DNA of 36,747 nt from Saccharothrix sp. NRRL B-16348 (GCF_001280085.1 NZ_LGED01000254.1:1-36747), one strand, 5' to 3'; positions 1-9,500 are shown, numbered from the stretch's first letter. The notes: generated from the sequence alone by a model not told the origin. Numbers and translations are program-made.

Positions 1-87
1 GTCGCGACCAGGTACGACAAACTCGCCGTCCGCTACAAGGCCACCGTCCACATCGCAGCCATCAACATCTGGCTACGCCACATCTGA
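1..87 (+). pseudogene. IS5-type transposase, C-terminal tail (cut by window edge)
   Basis: An open frame runs from base 1 to a TGA at 85-87 and encodes 28 residues containing RYDKLAVRYKATVHIAAINI. This matches the extreme C-terminus of IS5-group DDE transposases (typically 'RYDKLAxRYxATVxIAAIxxWL'). The rest of the gene lies left of the window, so I cannot tell whether the element is intact. No terminal inverted repeat is obvious just downstream, and the convergent vWA gene ends only 8 bases further on. Confidence 0.75.
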
Positions 88-95
88 AACACGCG

Positions 96-677
96 CTAGA
101 CGCGGTCGGGACGCCGGGCCGTGCCGGTCACCGACACCGCCAGCGCCGTGCCGAGGCGGATGCCGTCCTGGCCGAGGAACACGCGGGACGTGCCGATGCG
201 GTCGAGCGTGCCGCGGTCGACCGCGCCGAGGCCGAAGGCGGTCACGGTCGGGCGGGACGGCCAGGCGGGGTCCGCCAGCGCGGCGAACGCCTCGGGCCAG
301 GTCGCCGGGTCGGTCGGCCGCCCGTCGGAGGTGAAGAAGACGACCGGGCGGTGGACCCGGAGGCGGTGCCCCTCCAGGGTGCGGACGTCGTGCGCGATCG
401 TCTCGCGCAGCAACGCGAACGCGGGGCCGAAGTTGGAGCCCGTCCGGGGTCTCGCCCCGCTCAGCTCGGCCAGCTCCGCCGCGGGCCGCAGCGGTTGCAG
501 CACGGCAGGCGCCGCCGCGAACCCGACCACGCACACCCTGACCCGCGCGGCGGCCGACGGGTCGGCGTGCACGGCGCCGCGGAACTCGCGGAGGCCCGCG
601 TTCACCTCGTCGAGGTGGTCGGTCATCGAGAGCGACACGTCGCACACCACGTAGCACGGCAGCACATCGGATCCCAT
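96..677 (-). CDS. von Willebrand factor A (vWA) domain protein, TerY-like
   Basis: Encodes 193 residues. A longer frame runs upstream to 803, but the ATG at 677 has a clear GGAGGAG ribosome site just before it and starts right at the first vWA strand. The MIDAS metal site is visible as DVSLS (residues 13-17), with a central TGSNFGPA loop and a later FFTSDGRPTD strand, the usual three-loop metal-binding layout of a single vWA domain. There is no signal peptide or extra domain. TerY-like vWA proteins usually work with a kinase, phosphatase or ATPase partner in stress or conflict modules. No such partner is adjacent; the only neighbour is the divergent SARP regulator. The family call is firm, the partner and role are unknown. 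Confidence 0.8.
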   Translation of the reverse strand: MGSDVLPCYVVCDVSLSMTDHLDEVNAGLREFRGAVHADPSAAARVRVCVVGFAAAPAVLQPLRPAAELAELSGARPRTGSNFGPAFALLRETIAHDVRTLEGHRLRVHRPVVFFTSDGRPTDPATWPEAFAALADPAWPSRPTVTAFGLGAVDRGTLDRIGTSRVFLGQDGIRLGTALAVSVTGTARRPDRV

Positions 678-759
678 GTGGCTCCTCCACCTCACACCTT
701 TTGCGGACAAGCCGGAGCGTGGCGGGTGTTTGTCTACCGGAGGTGGACCCGAGGCGGAT

Positions 760-796
760 TGCGACACACATCCGGCCGTTCGTGCGACATCCGTCG
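760..796 (+). promoter_or_regulatory. Direct repeat upstream of the SARP regulator gene
   Basis: TGCGACA occurs at 760-766 and again at 783-789, each followed by an ATCCG-type tail. The start-to-start spacing is 23 bp, in the divergent promoter region between the vWA gene and the regulator start at 827. SARP-family proteins typically bind short direct repeats spaced by about one or two helical turns, so autoregulation is possible. The match is short and could be chance. Confidence 0.25.
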
Positions 797-826
797 TAGA
801 CATCAGCTCGCGAACCAGGAGGCGGC

Positions 827-3778
827 GTGGAATTTCGGATGCTTGGTCCGTTGGAGGCGTGGCACGGGAGTGCTCGGCTGCCGCTGGGCGACCAGCAGCA
901 GCGGTTCGTGCTCGTGGTGCTCCTGCTGCACGCGAACAGGCCGGTGTCCACCGAGAAGTTGACGGAGATCGTGTGGGGCGGCAACCCGGAGCGCCGCGTC
1001 CTCGTGCGCGGCTACATCAACAAGCTGCGCAAGGCGTTCCAGGACGTGGACGACGTGTCGATCGAGACGACGCCGACCGGCTACCTGCTGCGGGTCGACG
1101 AGGACCAGGTCGACACGGCCCGGTTCGCCCGGCTGCGCGCGGAAGCGGCGAGCGCGGCGGACGCGGGCGACCGGCGCCGGGCGATCGGGCTGTTACGCGC
1201 GGCCGTCGACCTGTGGCGCGGCCGGTTCCTGGAGGACATCGACCACGACCGGATCGGCGGCACCGAGGTGATGTACCCGGACGACGGCTTCTTCGACGCG
1301 GTCGGCGACCTGGCCGAGCTGGAGCTGGACGCGGGCGACCACCGGTCGGCGCGGGACCGGCTGCGCCCCGTCGTGCGCACCGACCCGGCCCGGCAGAAGC
1401 ACGCCGAGCTGCTCATGCGGGCGTTGATCGCGGGCGGAGACCGGGTCGAGGCGGTCCGCGTCTTCCACGGCACCGAGGCGGCGCTCGCCGAGCTCGACAT
1501 GGAGCCTGGGCCACGGCTGCGCAAGCTGGCCGCGCGGGCCGGGCGAGGTGAGCCGGCCAGTTCCCTGCCGTCGCGGCCCGGCGGGTTCACCGGTCGTGAC
1601 GCAGAGCTGGCCGCGATCGAAGCCGTGGCGTCGACGCCGGGCGAGCGGCGCGCGGTGTGGGTGAGCGGTGCGCCGGGCGTGGGCAAGACCGGGCTGGCCG
1701 TCGAGGCGGCGCACCGGCTGCGGGACCGGTTCCCGGACGGGCAGCTGCTCGTGCGGCTCAACGGGTACACGCCCAACCTGGCGCCGGTGACCGTGTCGGA
1801 CGCGCTCACGCAGCTCCTGGTCGAGCTGGGCGTGCCGCCGGAGCAGATCCCGGCCTCGGTGAACCGGAAGTTCACGCTGTACCAGACGGAGCTGTACGGC
1901 ACGCGGACGTTGGTGGTGCTGGACAACGCGCACTCGCCGGAGCAGGTGCGGTCGCTGCTGCCGGAGGCGTCGGGCTGCCTGGCCGTGGTGACCAGCAGGC
2001 GGATGGGCGAGCCGGACACCGGCGAGCACGTCCGGCTCCCGCCGTTGCCGCCCGAGGACGCGTTCGCGCTGTTCCGGGCGCTGGCCGGCACGTTGCGGCT
2101 GCGCGGCCGGTCGGCCGAGGTGTCCGGGGTGGTCAAGCGGTGCGGGTACCTGCCGATGCCGATCCGGGTCGCGGCGGCGTTGTTCCGCAGGCACGAGCGG
2201 TGGCCGCTGGAGCACCTGCTGCGGCAACTGGAGGAGAGCGGGCCGTGGCGCGCGGACACCGACGACGAGGAGGGCACCGCCGCCGTTCGGGTCTCCTACC
2301 TGCAGCTGGACGTGCCGCAGCGGGAGGTGTTCCGGCTGCTCGGCCACCTGCCGGGGCCGGATCTCGACGTGGTGGGCGCGGCGGCGCTGGCGGGCCGCGA
2401 CGTCCCCGGCGTCCGCGCGGTGCTCGACGACCTGCACGAGGTCTGCCTGCTGGAGGAGGTCGCGCCCGAGCGGTACCGGATGCTGGACCCGCTCAAGGAG
2501 TTCGCCGCCGCCGAGCCGCCGCCGACCACGCCGACCGAGCACGCGGACGCCCTGCTGCGGCTGCTCGACTTCTACCTCGTCGGGCTGGCGGACGCGGTGG
2601 GCGCCGCCTACCCGTTCGACCGCGCGCAACTGCCCGCCGTGCACCGGACCAGCCGCGTCGTCCCGGTCTTCGAGGACAAGGACGACGCGACCGCGTGGAT
2701 CGCCGCCGAGCTGGACAACCTGGTGGCCGCCGTCCGCTACGCCGCCGACCACGACCTGCCCGGCCACGTGTGGCGGCTGGCCGTGCTGATCTGGCGCCAC
2801 TTCAACACCACGAACCGGTTCGAGGACTGGGTCGAGACCATGGAGCTGGCGTACGGGGTCGTGTGCGCCGAACCGGACGAGCACTACGGCCGCGCGCACG
2901 TGCTGCTCCGGCTGGCCACCGCCTACGACCGGCTCGGCCGGCTCGAGGAAGCGCTCGGCCTGGCCACCCGCGCGTTGGCGGAGTGGCGGCGGTTCGGCGA
3001 CGTGCTCGGCGAGGCCGTCACGTTGTGCGCGATCGCCGTGCCCCTGATGGAGCTCGGCAGGCACGACGACGCGATCGAGCACTTCGAGGCCGCGCTGGAG
3101 AAGTACGAGCGGTGCGGTGACCGGCGCGGCCAGGCGCACGCGTTGAGCATGCTCGGCTACCTCAACGAGGAGCGCGGCAACCTCGACCTGGCGCTGCGAC
3201 AGCACCTGGCCGCGGTGCCGATGCTGCGCGAGGTCGACCACGTGCAAGGGCTGGCGCACGCGTTGAACAACCTCGGCACGGTGCAGCAGCGGCTCGGCTT
3301 GGCGGACGAGGCGCTGGCCTCCCACCTGGAGGCGTACGAGCTGGCCTGCGCGCTCGGCGACGACTGCCTGGCGGCCTACGCGCTGAACTACACCGGCAAC
3401 GTGCACCGGTCGCAGGGCCGGACGGCCGAGGCCGCGCGGTACCAGGAGCGGGCCAAGGAGGTGGCGGCCGAGGTGTCCGACGCCGACCTGCGCACCCGGC
3501 TCTACCTCGACCGCGCCGCGACCGCGCGGGACGGCGGCGACCGGTCGGAGGCGTTGCGCTCCTACCGGGCGGCGCTGGACCTGGCGGTCGGCACCGGCAG
3601 CCGCGGCCACGAGGCCCACGCCCACCACGGCGTCGCGCGGGCGTTGCACGCGCTCGGGCAGCACGCCACCGCCGCCGAGCACTGGCGCGCGGCCGAGGCG
3701 GGCTTCGTCGCGCTCGGCCAACCCGAGGCGGCCGTGGTCCGGGCCGAGCACGCGGCCCTGACCTGCGCGTGCCGCTGA
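827..3778 (+). CDS. AfsR-like SARP transcriptional regulator (wHTH-BTAD-NB-ARC-TPR)
   Basis: 983 residues starting at GTG 827, with AGGAGG at 816-821. Domain order: OmpR-like winged helix (about 1-95, beginning MEFRMLGPLE), bacterial transcriptional activation domain (about 96-240), NB-ARC/STAND ATPase with Walker A GAPGVGKT at 281-288, then a helical C-terminus with tetratricopeptide repeats (about 680-970; e.g. repeated 'ALxxxLxxLGxLxxxLG' blocks). This is the AfsR architecture. Family members switch on secondary-metabolite or developmental genes when the ATPase/TPR part senses a partner. No biosynthetic cluster lies next to it here, so the target is unknown. It could regulate the divergent vWA gene. 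Confidence 0.92.
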   Translation: MEFRMLGPLEAWHGSARLPLGDQQQRFVLVVLLLHANRPVSTEKLTEIVWGGNPERRVLVRGYINKLRKAFQDVDDVSIETTPTGYLLRVDEDQVDTARFARLRAEAASAADAGDRRRAIGLLRAAVDLWRGRFLEDIDHDRIGGTEVMYPDDGFFDAVGDLAELELDAGDHRSARDRLRPVVRTDPARQKHAELLMRALIAGGDRVEAVRVFHGTEAALAELDMEPGPRLRKLAARAGRGEPASSLPSRPGGFTGRDAELAAIEAVASTPGERRAVWVSGAPGVGKTGLAVEAAHRLRDRFPDGQLLVRLNGYTPNLAPVTVSDALTQLLVELGVPPEQIPASVNRKFTLYQTELYGTRTLVVLDNAHSPEQVRSLLPEASGCLAVVTSRRMGEPDTGEHVRLPPLPPEDAFALFRALAGTLRLRGRSAEVSGVVKRCGYLPMPIRVAAALFRRHERWPLEHLLRQLEESGPWRADTDDEEGTAAVRVSYLQLDVPQREVFRLLGHLPGPDLDVVGAAALAGRDVPGVRAVLDDLHEVCLLEEVAPERYRMLDPLKEFAAAEPPPTTPTEHADALLRLLDFYLVGLADAVGAAYPFDRAQLPAVHRTSRVVPVFEDKDDATAWIAAELDNLVAAVRYAADHDLPGHVWRLAVLIWRHFNTTNRFEDWVETMELAYGVVCAEPDEHYGRAHVLLRLATAYDRLGRLEEALGLATRALAEWRRFGDVLGEAVTLCAIAVPLMELGRHDDAIEHFEAALEKYERCGDRRGQAHALSMLGYLNEERGNLDLALRQHLAAVPMLREVDHVQGLAHALNNLGTVQQRLGLADEALASHLEAYELACALGDDCLAAYALNYTGNVHRSQGRTAEAARYQERAKEVAAEVSDADLRTRLYLDRAATARDGGDRSEALRSYRAALDLAVGTGSRGHEAHAHHGVARALHALGQHATAAEHWRAAEAGFVALGQPEAAVVRAEHAALTCACR

Positions 3779-3788
3779 ACCGGTGACC

Positions 3789-3822
3789 GTGCCCGGCGGG
3801 TCGCGACGAACCCGCCGGGCAC
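3789..3822. terminator. Bidirectional hairpin terminator
   Basis: A perfect 13-bp inverted repeat (3789-3801 with 3810-3822, loop 8 nt) lies between the convergent ends of the SARP gene (3778) and the XRE regulator gene (3828). There is no T-tract, as is usual for actinomycete terminators. Confidence 0.8.
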
Positions 3823-3827
3823 GCCGG

Positions 3828-5033
3828 TCAGTACCGCTGCTGCAACACGCGCCGCAGCTCGGGGTAGACCTCCCGGACCGCGCCGTGGTTGCGCCAGCGG
3901 GCGAGGGTCCTGGCCAGTTCGCGCAGGTCCGTCCGCACGGTCGCCGAGTCGACCTGCGCCGCGTCGTCGAGCGTGCCGGTCAGCGTCACGCAGCTCTGGT
4001 CGACGTCGCCCGCGAGCGCGTGGGCGAGCGACCGGCGCGCGCCGAACCGGGCCCGCGAACGGCGGGCGGTGGGCGGCAGCCCGGCCAGCTCCCGGTCGAG
4101 CACCGCCGCCGACTCGGCCGTCCGCCCGAGGTCGCACAACGACCAGCCCCTGGCCAGTTCCGCCGGGTCGGGCGCGGTCGAGCCGAGCACGGGGTAGGCG
4201 GCGGTGTCCGAAGTGGACGCGCCGAGGAGGTGGGCGGCACGGTCCAGCGCGCGGTCGAAGGAGCCGCGGTCGCCGGCCAGGGCGTGCCCCTGTGCTTCCC
4301 GGCGGGACGCCAGGCCGAGGGTCCGCAGGCTCGCCTGGTCGACCTCCTGCGCCTGCCGGGCCAGGTCAATCGTGCCGATCGCGTCCTGCCGGTAGAGGGC
4401 GAGCCCGGCCTCGCGGACGAGCGCGTAGCTCACGATCTCCCGGTCGCCGCCCGCCCGCGCCAGTTCCGAGGCGTGCCGGGTCCACGACAGCGCGCTCTGC
4501 TCGTCGCCTGCTTCCTGGTTCATCCACCCCGTGTACTCGGCGATCCGGGCGGCGAGCAGCAGCAGCCGCGTCCTGATCGGCTGGGGGTTCTCGTGCGCGA
4601 GCGCGTGCACCGTGCGCACCAGGGCGACCAGCGGTTCGAGGACCACCACGGGGCTCGTCTGCGTGCCGAGGGCGCGCAGGTGCTCGAACGAGGTCCGCAT
4701 CCCGACGACCACCCGCTCGTCCGGCACCGGCCGCGGCCCACCCCGCAGCGCCAGGCCGAGCACCGTGCCCGTGCCCGCGACCAGCACGTGGCGGCGGTCG
4801 AGCCCGGCGTCGGCGATCCGCTCACGCGCCGCGCGGGCCGCCTCGATGAGGGCGCCGCCCGCGTCCAGCACGCCGTCGCACAACCGCGCCATCGTCTCGT
4901 GCGGCAGCTTCAGGTCGTTCTCGATCTTGCTGAGATAACCCTTGCTGTAGTGCACGCGCTTGGCCAGCTGACCTATCGACAGACCCGCGGCGACGCGGGA
5001 TTCACGCAGTAATTCACCAAATGATCCGCTCAC
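3828..5033 (-). CDS. XRE-family regulator with long helical (TPR-like) C-terminus
   Basis: 401 residues from GTG 5033. AGGAGG lies 6-7 nt upstream, which decides the start against a longer frame reaching 5159. The N-terminal 60 residues are a classic Cro/CI helix-turn-helix (LLRESRVAAGLSIGQLAKRV, followed by HYSKGYLSKIEND). The remainder (about 80-401) is alpha-helical, with repeated 'ALxxARxA...A.xxR' pairs like degenerate tetratricopeptide repeats. HTH plus TPR is the architecture of peptide-responsive RRNPP regulators, and also of many actinobacterial XRE proteins of unknown ligand. The next gene upstream on the same strand encodes a short exported peptide (5147-5320). A palindrome lies between the two, so they may be separately transcribed or attenuated. 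Confidence 0.85.
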   Translation of the reverse strand: MSGSFGELLRESRVAAGLSIGQLAKRVHYSKGYLSKIENDLKLPHETMARLCDGVLDAGGALIEAARAARERIADAGLDRRHVLVAGTGTVLGLALRGGPRPVPDERVVVGMRTSFEHLRALGTQTSPVVVLEPLVALVRTVHALAHENPQPIRTRLLLLAARIAEYTGWMNQEAGDEQSALSWTRHASELARAGGDREIVSYALVREAGLALYRQDAIGTIDLARQAQEVDQASLRTLGLASRREAQGHALAGDRGSFDRALDRAAHLLGASTSDTAAYPVLGSTAPDPAELARGWSLCDLGRTAESAAVLDRELAGLPPTARRSRARFGARRSLAHALAGDVDQSCVTLTGTLDDAAQVDSATVRTDLRELARTLARWRNHGAVREVYPELRRVLQQRY

Positions 5034-5091
5034 GCGAGCCTCCTGATCCGGCTTGAGGTCGAGTACACCACCGCACTCGTTGCGACGCAAT

Positions 5092-5130
5092 CGCCCGGCC
5101 GCCCGGGTAATACCCGCGAACGGCCGGGCG
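5092..5130 (-). terminator. Nested inverted repeat between peptide gene and XRE gene
   Basis: Outer arms 5092-5101 and 5121-5130 are perfectly complementary (10 bp). An inner palindrome CGGGTAATACCCG sits at 5104-5116. It lies downstream of the exported-peptide gene and upstream of the XRE gene, so it could terminate the peptide transcript, attenuate read-through or be an operator. Nothing in the sequence distinguishes these. Confidence 0.5.
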
Positions 5131-5146
5131 CACATTTGCGGCCTGG

Positions 5147-5320
5147 TCAGCCGTGCCACGGGTTACCGTCGGGGCCGACGGTGACCGTGGTGGGCGGCGG
5201 GCACTCGTCGAACGACGAGGCGGCCGCTCCACTCGTCGAGGCGAGCACGGCGACGACGGCGCACAAACCGGCCAGCGACAAACCGGCCTTGGTCACGAAA
5301 TTGGACGTGATCTTGGACAT
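5147..5320 (-). CDS. Small exported peptide (57 aa, signal peptide)
   Basis: ATG at 5320 with GGAGGG 7 nt upstream; TGA at 5147-5149. The product begins MSKITSNFVTKAGLSLAGLC and has a typical signal peptide: basic n-region, hydrophobic core at about 13-27 and an SGAAA-S cleavage motif near residue 34. About 23 mature residues remain, starting SSFDECPPPT and ending NPWHG, with a single Cys. I do not recognise the family. Its position directly upstream of, and co-directional with, an HTH/TPR regulator suggests a secreted signal or pro-peptide. It could equally be an unrelated small secreted protein. The 246-nt gap upstream (5321-5566) is a divergent promoter region shared with the TIR-like gene. 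Confidence 0.7.
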   Translation of the reverse strand: MSKITSNFVTKAGLSLAGLCAVVAVLASTSGAAASSFDECPPPTTVTVGPDGNPWHG

Positions 5321-5424
5321 GGCAAACCCTCCAGGGGAATCCGGTGAATGAATTGGAGGGCATTTATTCCGACTGTTCCGCCCTCACCAACAATGATTCA
5401 CCGGCGGACCGGGGACGACCAGGT

Positions 5425-5460
5425 GTTGCCCGTTTCCCGGCGGTGGGGGCAACGGGCAAC
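5425..5460. repeat. Inverted repeat in divergent promoter region
   Basis: GTTGCCCGTT (5425-5434) is perfectly inverted as AACGGGCAAC (5451-5460) with a 16-nt spacer. It lies between the exported-peptide gene (leftward) and the TIR-like gene (rightward). It could be an operator for the TIR-like gene or a 5'-UTR hairpin. Nothing else is recognisable between 5321 and 5566. Confidence 0.45.
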
Positions 5461-5566
5461 GGCGGCACATCCACTCCTCGTCCACTTCCGGTCGACACGC
5501 GGTCCCGATGCTGTGCCGACCAGGACAACCGGCCGCCAGGCCGGGGTTGAACAGGGAGGTTCGGTC

Positions 5567-6460
5567 GTGAGCGAGTACGACGTCGCCGTGTCGTTCGCCG
5601 AGGAGCAGCGCTCCGCCGTCGAGGAGGTGGTCGAAGCGTTCAAGCAGCGTGGGCTGACCGTGCTGCACGGGCCCGAGCAGAACCACGAGTGGTGGGCACA
5701 CAAGGAGGGCGGCGACCTGCCGGACGCGCGGGTGCGGTTCTTCGTCCCGTTCGTGTCGGAGGTGGACGACTTCACCACGGCCGCGCTGCGCGCGGTCAAG
5801 GCCGGTGACGAGCACGTGCTGCCGGTGCTGCTCGGCGACGTGGCCGTGCCGCCGGACCTGCTGCACCCGCACGTCGCCTACGTGCGCGGCACGGCGCCCG
5901 ACCAGCTCACCGAGGCGTTGGTCGCCCGGATCGAGGCCGCGGAGGCGGTCGGGCGTGAGCGCGCGCCGGTCACCGAGGTGGTGACCAGGGTCAAGGCGGT
6001 CGTCCCGGTGGCGGAGGAGGCGCCGGCGGAGCCGGTCGTGCCCGTCACGTTCAGCCGCTACACCGAGCAGGACGCGACGCTGCGCTACCTGGGCGCGCAG
6101 TTCGCCGCGGCGCTGCCGAGCCTGGAGCGGCGCGGGTTCGTCGGCACCGCGCACGTCGGCGAGACGCGGATCGCCGTGCGGGTCGAGCGCGCGGGCGACA
6201 CCGTGTACGCGCTGGACGTCCAGCGCGGCGGGATCGGCGGCGACGAGACGGTGAACTTCGTGGTCGGCAAGCCGGACGGCACCCTCACCAACGGCTGGGC
6301 GCGCCCGGTCTACGACACCGGCGTGGGCGCGGCCGTCCTCGAAGTGCACGACTTCTCGGTGCTCGGCGGCGGTGGCGCGCCCCGCAGCTACCGCCGGGAG
6401 GAGCTGTTCAGCGCGCTCTGGCAGCGGATCGACGCGGTGCTCACCTCGACCGTCGCCTGA
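5567..6460 (+). CDS. TIR-like domain protein with unrecognised C-terminal domain
   Basis: 297 residues from GTG 5567, preceded by AGGGAGG. The frame extends upstream to 5348 but without a ribosome site. Residues 1-130 have the TIR strand/helix order: YDVAVSFAEEQR (first strand and box 1), GLTVLHGPEQN, a RFFVPFVS strand, then HVLPVLLGD. Unlike active TIR NADases, the segment after the third strand reads DDFTTAALRAV and lacks the usual (W)C/S..E glutamate, so it may not cleave NAD+. Residues about 160-297 form a second beta-rich domain I do not recognise (FVGTAHVGETRIAVRVER, GGGGAPRSYRREELF). It converges on the TIR/ATPase operon and shares its terminator. A co-function is possible but not shown. 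Confidence 0.7.
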   Translation: MSEYDVAVSFAEEQRSAVEEVVEAFKQRGLTVLHGPEQNHEWWAHKEGGDLPDARVRFFVPFVSEVDDFTTAALRAVKAGDEHVLPVLLGDVAVPPDLLHPHVAYVRGTAPDQLTEALVARIEAAEAVGRERAPVTEVVTRVKAVVPVAEEAPAEPVVPVTFSRYTEQDATLRYLGAQFAAALPSLERRGFVGTAHVGETRIAVRVERAGDTVYALDVQRGGIGGDETVNFVVGKPDGTLTNGWARPVYDTGVGAAVLEVHDFSVLGGGGAPRSYRREELFSALWQRIDAVLTSTVA

Positions 6461-6473
6461 CCGCCCGGCGCTC

Positions 6474-6520
6474 GACGAGACGCGCTCCCCACCCACCGCG
6501 GGCGGGGAGCGCGTCTCGTC
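6474..6520. terminator. Strong bidirectional terminator
   Basis: A perfect 17-bp inverted repeat (6474-6490 with 6504-6520, loop 13 nt) separates the convergent TIR-like gene (ends 6460) and dual-ATPase gene (ends 6530). Its length and GC content make it a convincing stem for both directions. Confidence 0.88.
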
Positions 6521-6529
6521 GTGCCGGGG

Positions 6530-9500
6530 TCAGTCCCGACCGTCACGCGCCCGGTCGAGCACCTCTTCCAACCGCAGCGGGCTCGGCGGGTGGTGGCTCA
6601 GGCACAGCGGCGTCCGCATCCGGCGGAAGCCGAAGGTCTCGCCCGTGGCGTAGAACTGGCCCCGTTCCAGCCGCGAGATGTCGACGACCGAACTGCCCTT
6701 GGCCCTGGCCATCTCGGTCGCCGCGGCGATCTGCGCCGGGCTCTGCAACCTGCCGAAGAACTGCGTCGTCGCGTTGCCGACCACCTGGTTGTGCACCCCC
6801 TTCGGCGCCTGGGTCGCCAGCAGCAGGCCCAACCCGTACTTGCGTGCCTGCGAGGCCAGCAGGATCGTGCTCTGCGTGCTCGCCGTCCACCCGCTCGACG
6901 GCGCGATCGTCTGCGCCTCGTCCATCACGAGCAGGCCGCCGAGCGGCCGGTCCACCGCCGGGTTGCGCTTGATCCAGGCGAACACCTCCAGCTGGAGCTG
7001 GCTGACGAACCCCTGCCTCTGCTCCTCCGACGGCAACCCGACGAAGCTGATCACCGAGATCCGCGCCCGCTTGCCCGGCGTCGGGGTCAGCAGCACCGCC
7101 GGGTCCGTCGCCTCGCCCGCACCGCCGAGCAACGGGTCGTTGACCATCGCGGCCCGCAGCGTCTCCGCCAGGTCCGCCGCCGTCGCGCGGGCGGTGCTGA
7201 GCTTGCTCAACCCCTCCGGCAGGTCGTCCAGCACGTCGATGAACGCCGACAGGTCCCGCCCGTCCGTGTGGGCGTAGTGCGTCAACGCCTCTTTCAGCAC
7301 GGCCCGGCCACGGGCCGCGGACTTCGAGTCGCCACCCGCCTTGGCGTGCGGGACGAGACGGGCCAACGCCGCCTCGACCGAGGCCGCGAACTCGTCGACG
7401 TCCCCGCGCACCTCGGCGAAGTCCGGCAACGGGTGGAAGCTCAACGGCCGGCCACCGGCGCGACCGGGCGTCCACAGCACCACCTCGGTGTTCTCGAAGT
7501 ACTCGGCGGCCCTGCCCGCGTCACCGGGCAACCAGTCGCCGGGCGGCTCCGGCCACGCGTCACCCAACCGTGCCAGGTCGTTGTTCGGGTCCAGCACGAT
7601 CGCCGACACCCCCCGCAGGGCGCACTCCTCGACGATCCGCCGCAACAACACCGTCTTGCCACTGCCGGACCCCGCGAACACGATGGCGTGCTTGCGCAAC
7701 GACTCCAGCTCGATCCGGATCTCGCCGTCCATGCCGAGCACGATCTCCGTCGGCGACGGCGGCGTGGCGGGTCCCTGCTCCCCCACCGGCGGCGGCCGCG
7801 TCTCCTGGTGCCCTGCCGCCGACCGCTCGGACCCGGACCGATCAGCCCCGGGCAGGACCTCCCGCAGGAACGTCGTCCGACTCGCGGGCTTCCGCGCCAC
7901 CAGCCACGACAGCAACTGGTGCGTCTGCGAGGACAACATCTCCTTGAGCGCGCTGAACGTCCGCAGGTCGTCGTCGGAGATCTCGACCCACCGCCCACCG
8001 GCCTGCTCCAGCTCGGCGACCTCGGCCCTGGTCACCTTGCCGGTCCACCCTCCATTGCTGTTGCGGAGCAGGACCAGGTGCCTGTTCTGGGAACCGAAGC
8101 GTGCCGCGTCGCGAACCTTCCGCATGCGGTTCAGCACGGAGTTCCCCTGCGCGCTGGCGATCAGCCGGAAACCCCAGCGCTCGTCAGTGTCCAGGTCCTC
8201 GTTCACGGTCCGGAGCAGCCGGGCGTGCACATCGCTCCCGCCCTGGAGCTGTTCTGCCTGCCACGCCAGGTCGTCGTTGCCCACCTCGTTGATCCACGAC
8301 TTCAACCCCGCCGACAGCAGCGCCGGCATCACCTCGTCCTCGTTGTGCCGTTGCAGCGCGGCGGCTGAGATATCCGCCTTCTCCCGCAACCGCTCGAACT
8401 CGGCGTCGAACCCCTGGAAGTAGTCCGGCTCCGGCCCGACCACCTCCACCGGGGGGCGCGGCTCGTCAGGTTTCTCGTCAAAGGACGTCAGCTCGCGGAT
8501 CTCGCCGTTCAGACAAGCCTCGGCGTGCGTGTGAATGCTCCGGAGCAACTGGCGCGGAGTCCGGAAGACCCAACCTTCGGTAAAGGCGCTGTCCGCCACG
8601 GGCCAGCTCGGGTGTGGAGGTGTGATGTCATTGCGGCGGTACACCTCCTCCAGCCACCGCTGGACCAGCGCACGCCCGACCGACGGATCGGTGATGGCGC
8701 CCAGGATCGCCGTTTCGGCGAACCGGTCCTTCACAGTGTCGCTGGCGACGTCGTGCAGCTTCTTCCACGTATTGGGCAGGCAGGCGACGATCGACAGGGT
8801 CCGGCTGGTCTTCTGCCGCAGCTTCATCAATCCGTCGGCGATGAGCGCGAGTTCCCCTTTCAGCTCCGGGCTCGTCACCTTCGTGTCGGTCTCGTCCTGG
8901 TCGATGTTGATCAGAGTGTCCAACTGGTCTACCGCGATCACGCACGGGCCGGTCATGGCCAGGACGCGCGAGATGTCCCGCACCAGCGTCTGTGGCTGCT
9001 TCGCCCTGGGCAGGAGACCCCACTCACGGCTCCCCTCGGCCAAGCCGAGGAGGTGGGACATCCCGATGTCCGCATGCTCGGAGGCGTAGAGCGCCAACGC
9101 CCGGATCGTGTCACCGCACTCGTAGGCGATCCGGCCATCCACCTCTCGCAGGTGGCTGAGGAAGACGTCCAGGTCATGAGGCGTCAACGGTGTCGCGCCC
9201 GTGATCGCCCCCGCCACCGTCCCGGACACGCCCGCCGTCTCGCACAGCTGCCGCAACAGCACCGTGAGCTGCAGTTCACCGTCGTCTGTGCTCCGGCGCA
9301 GCTCACTGCGCAACGCCTCGGCAACGTCGTTCCAAAATTCGTGCCCTGTAGTCAGCTCGACGAGGAAGAAGTAGCCGCCTTCGCGCTGCACCATGCGGCG
9401 GACCGAGCCGAGCAGGTGTGTCTTGCCGACGCCCTTGCGCCCTTGGAGCACCAGGCCGAGAGGGCTGGCGCCGGTGCTTCTCTTGGCATCCGCAATGCCG

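Noticed and set aside
1193..3751. Very long open frame (852 codons) on the minus strand
   Set aside because: Antisense shadow of the SARP gene: Arg/Gly/Val-rich, no ribosome site, no domains, and the sense frame has full family architecture.
6521..8368. 615-codon open frame on the plus strand
   Set aside because: GC-driven shadow opposite the HerA-like domain, with His/Arg/Pro-rich composition typical of antisense frames.
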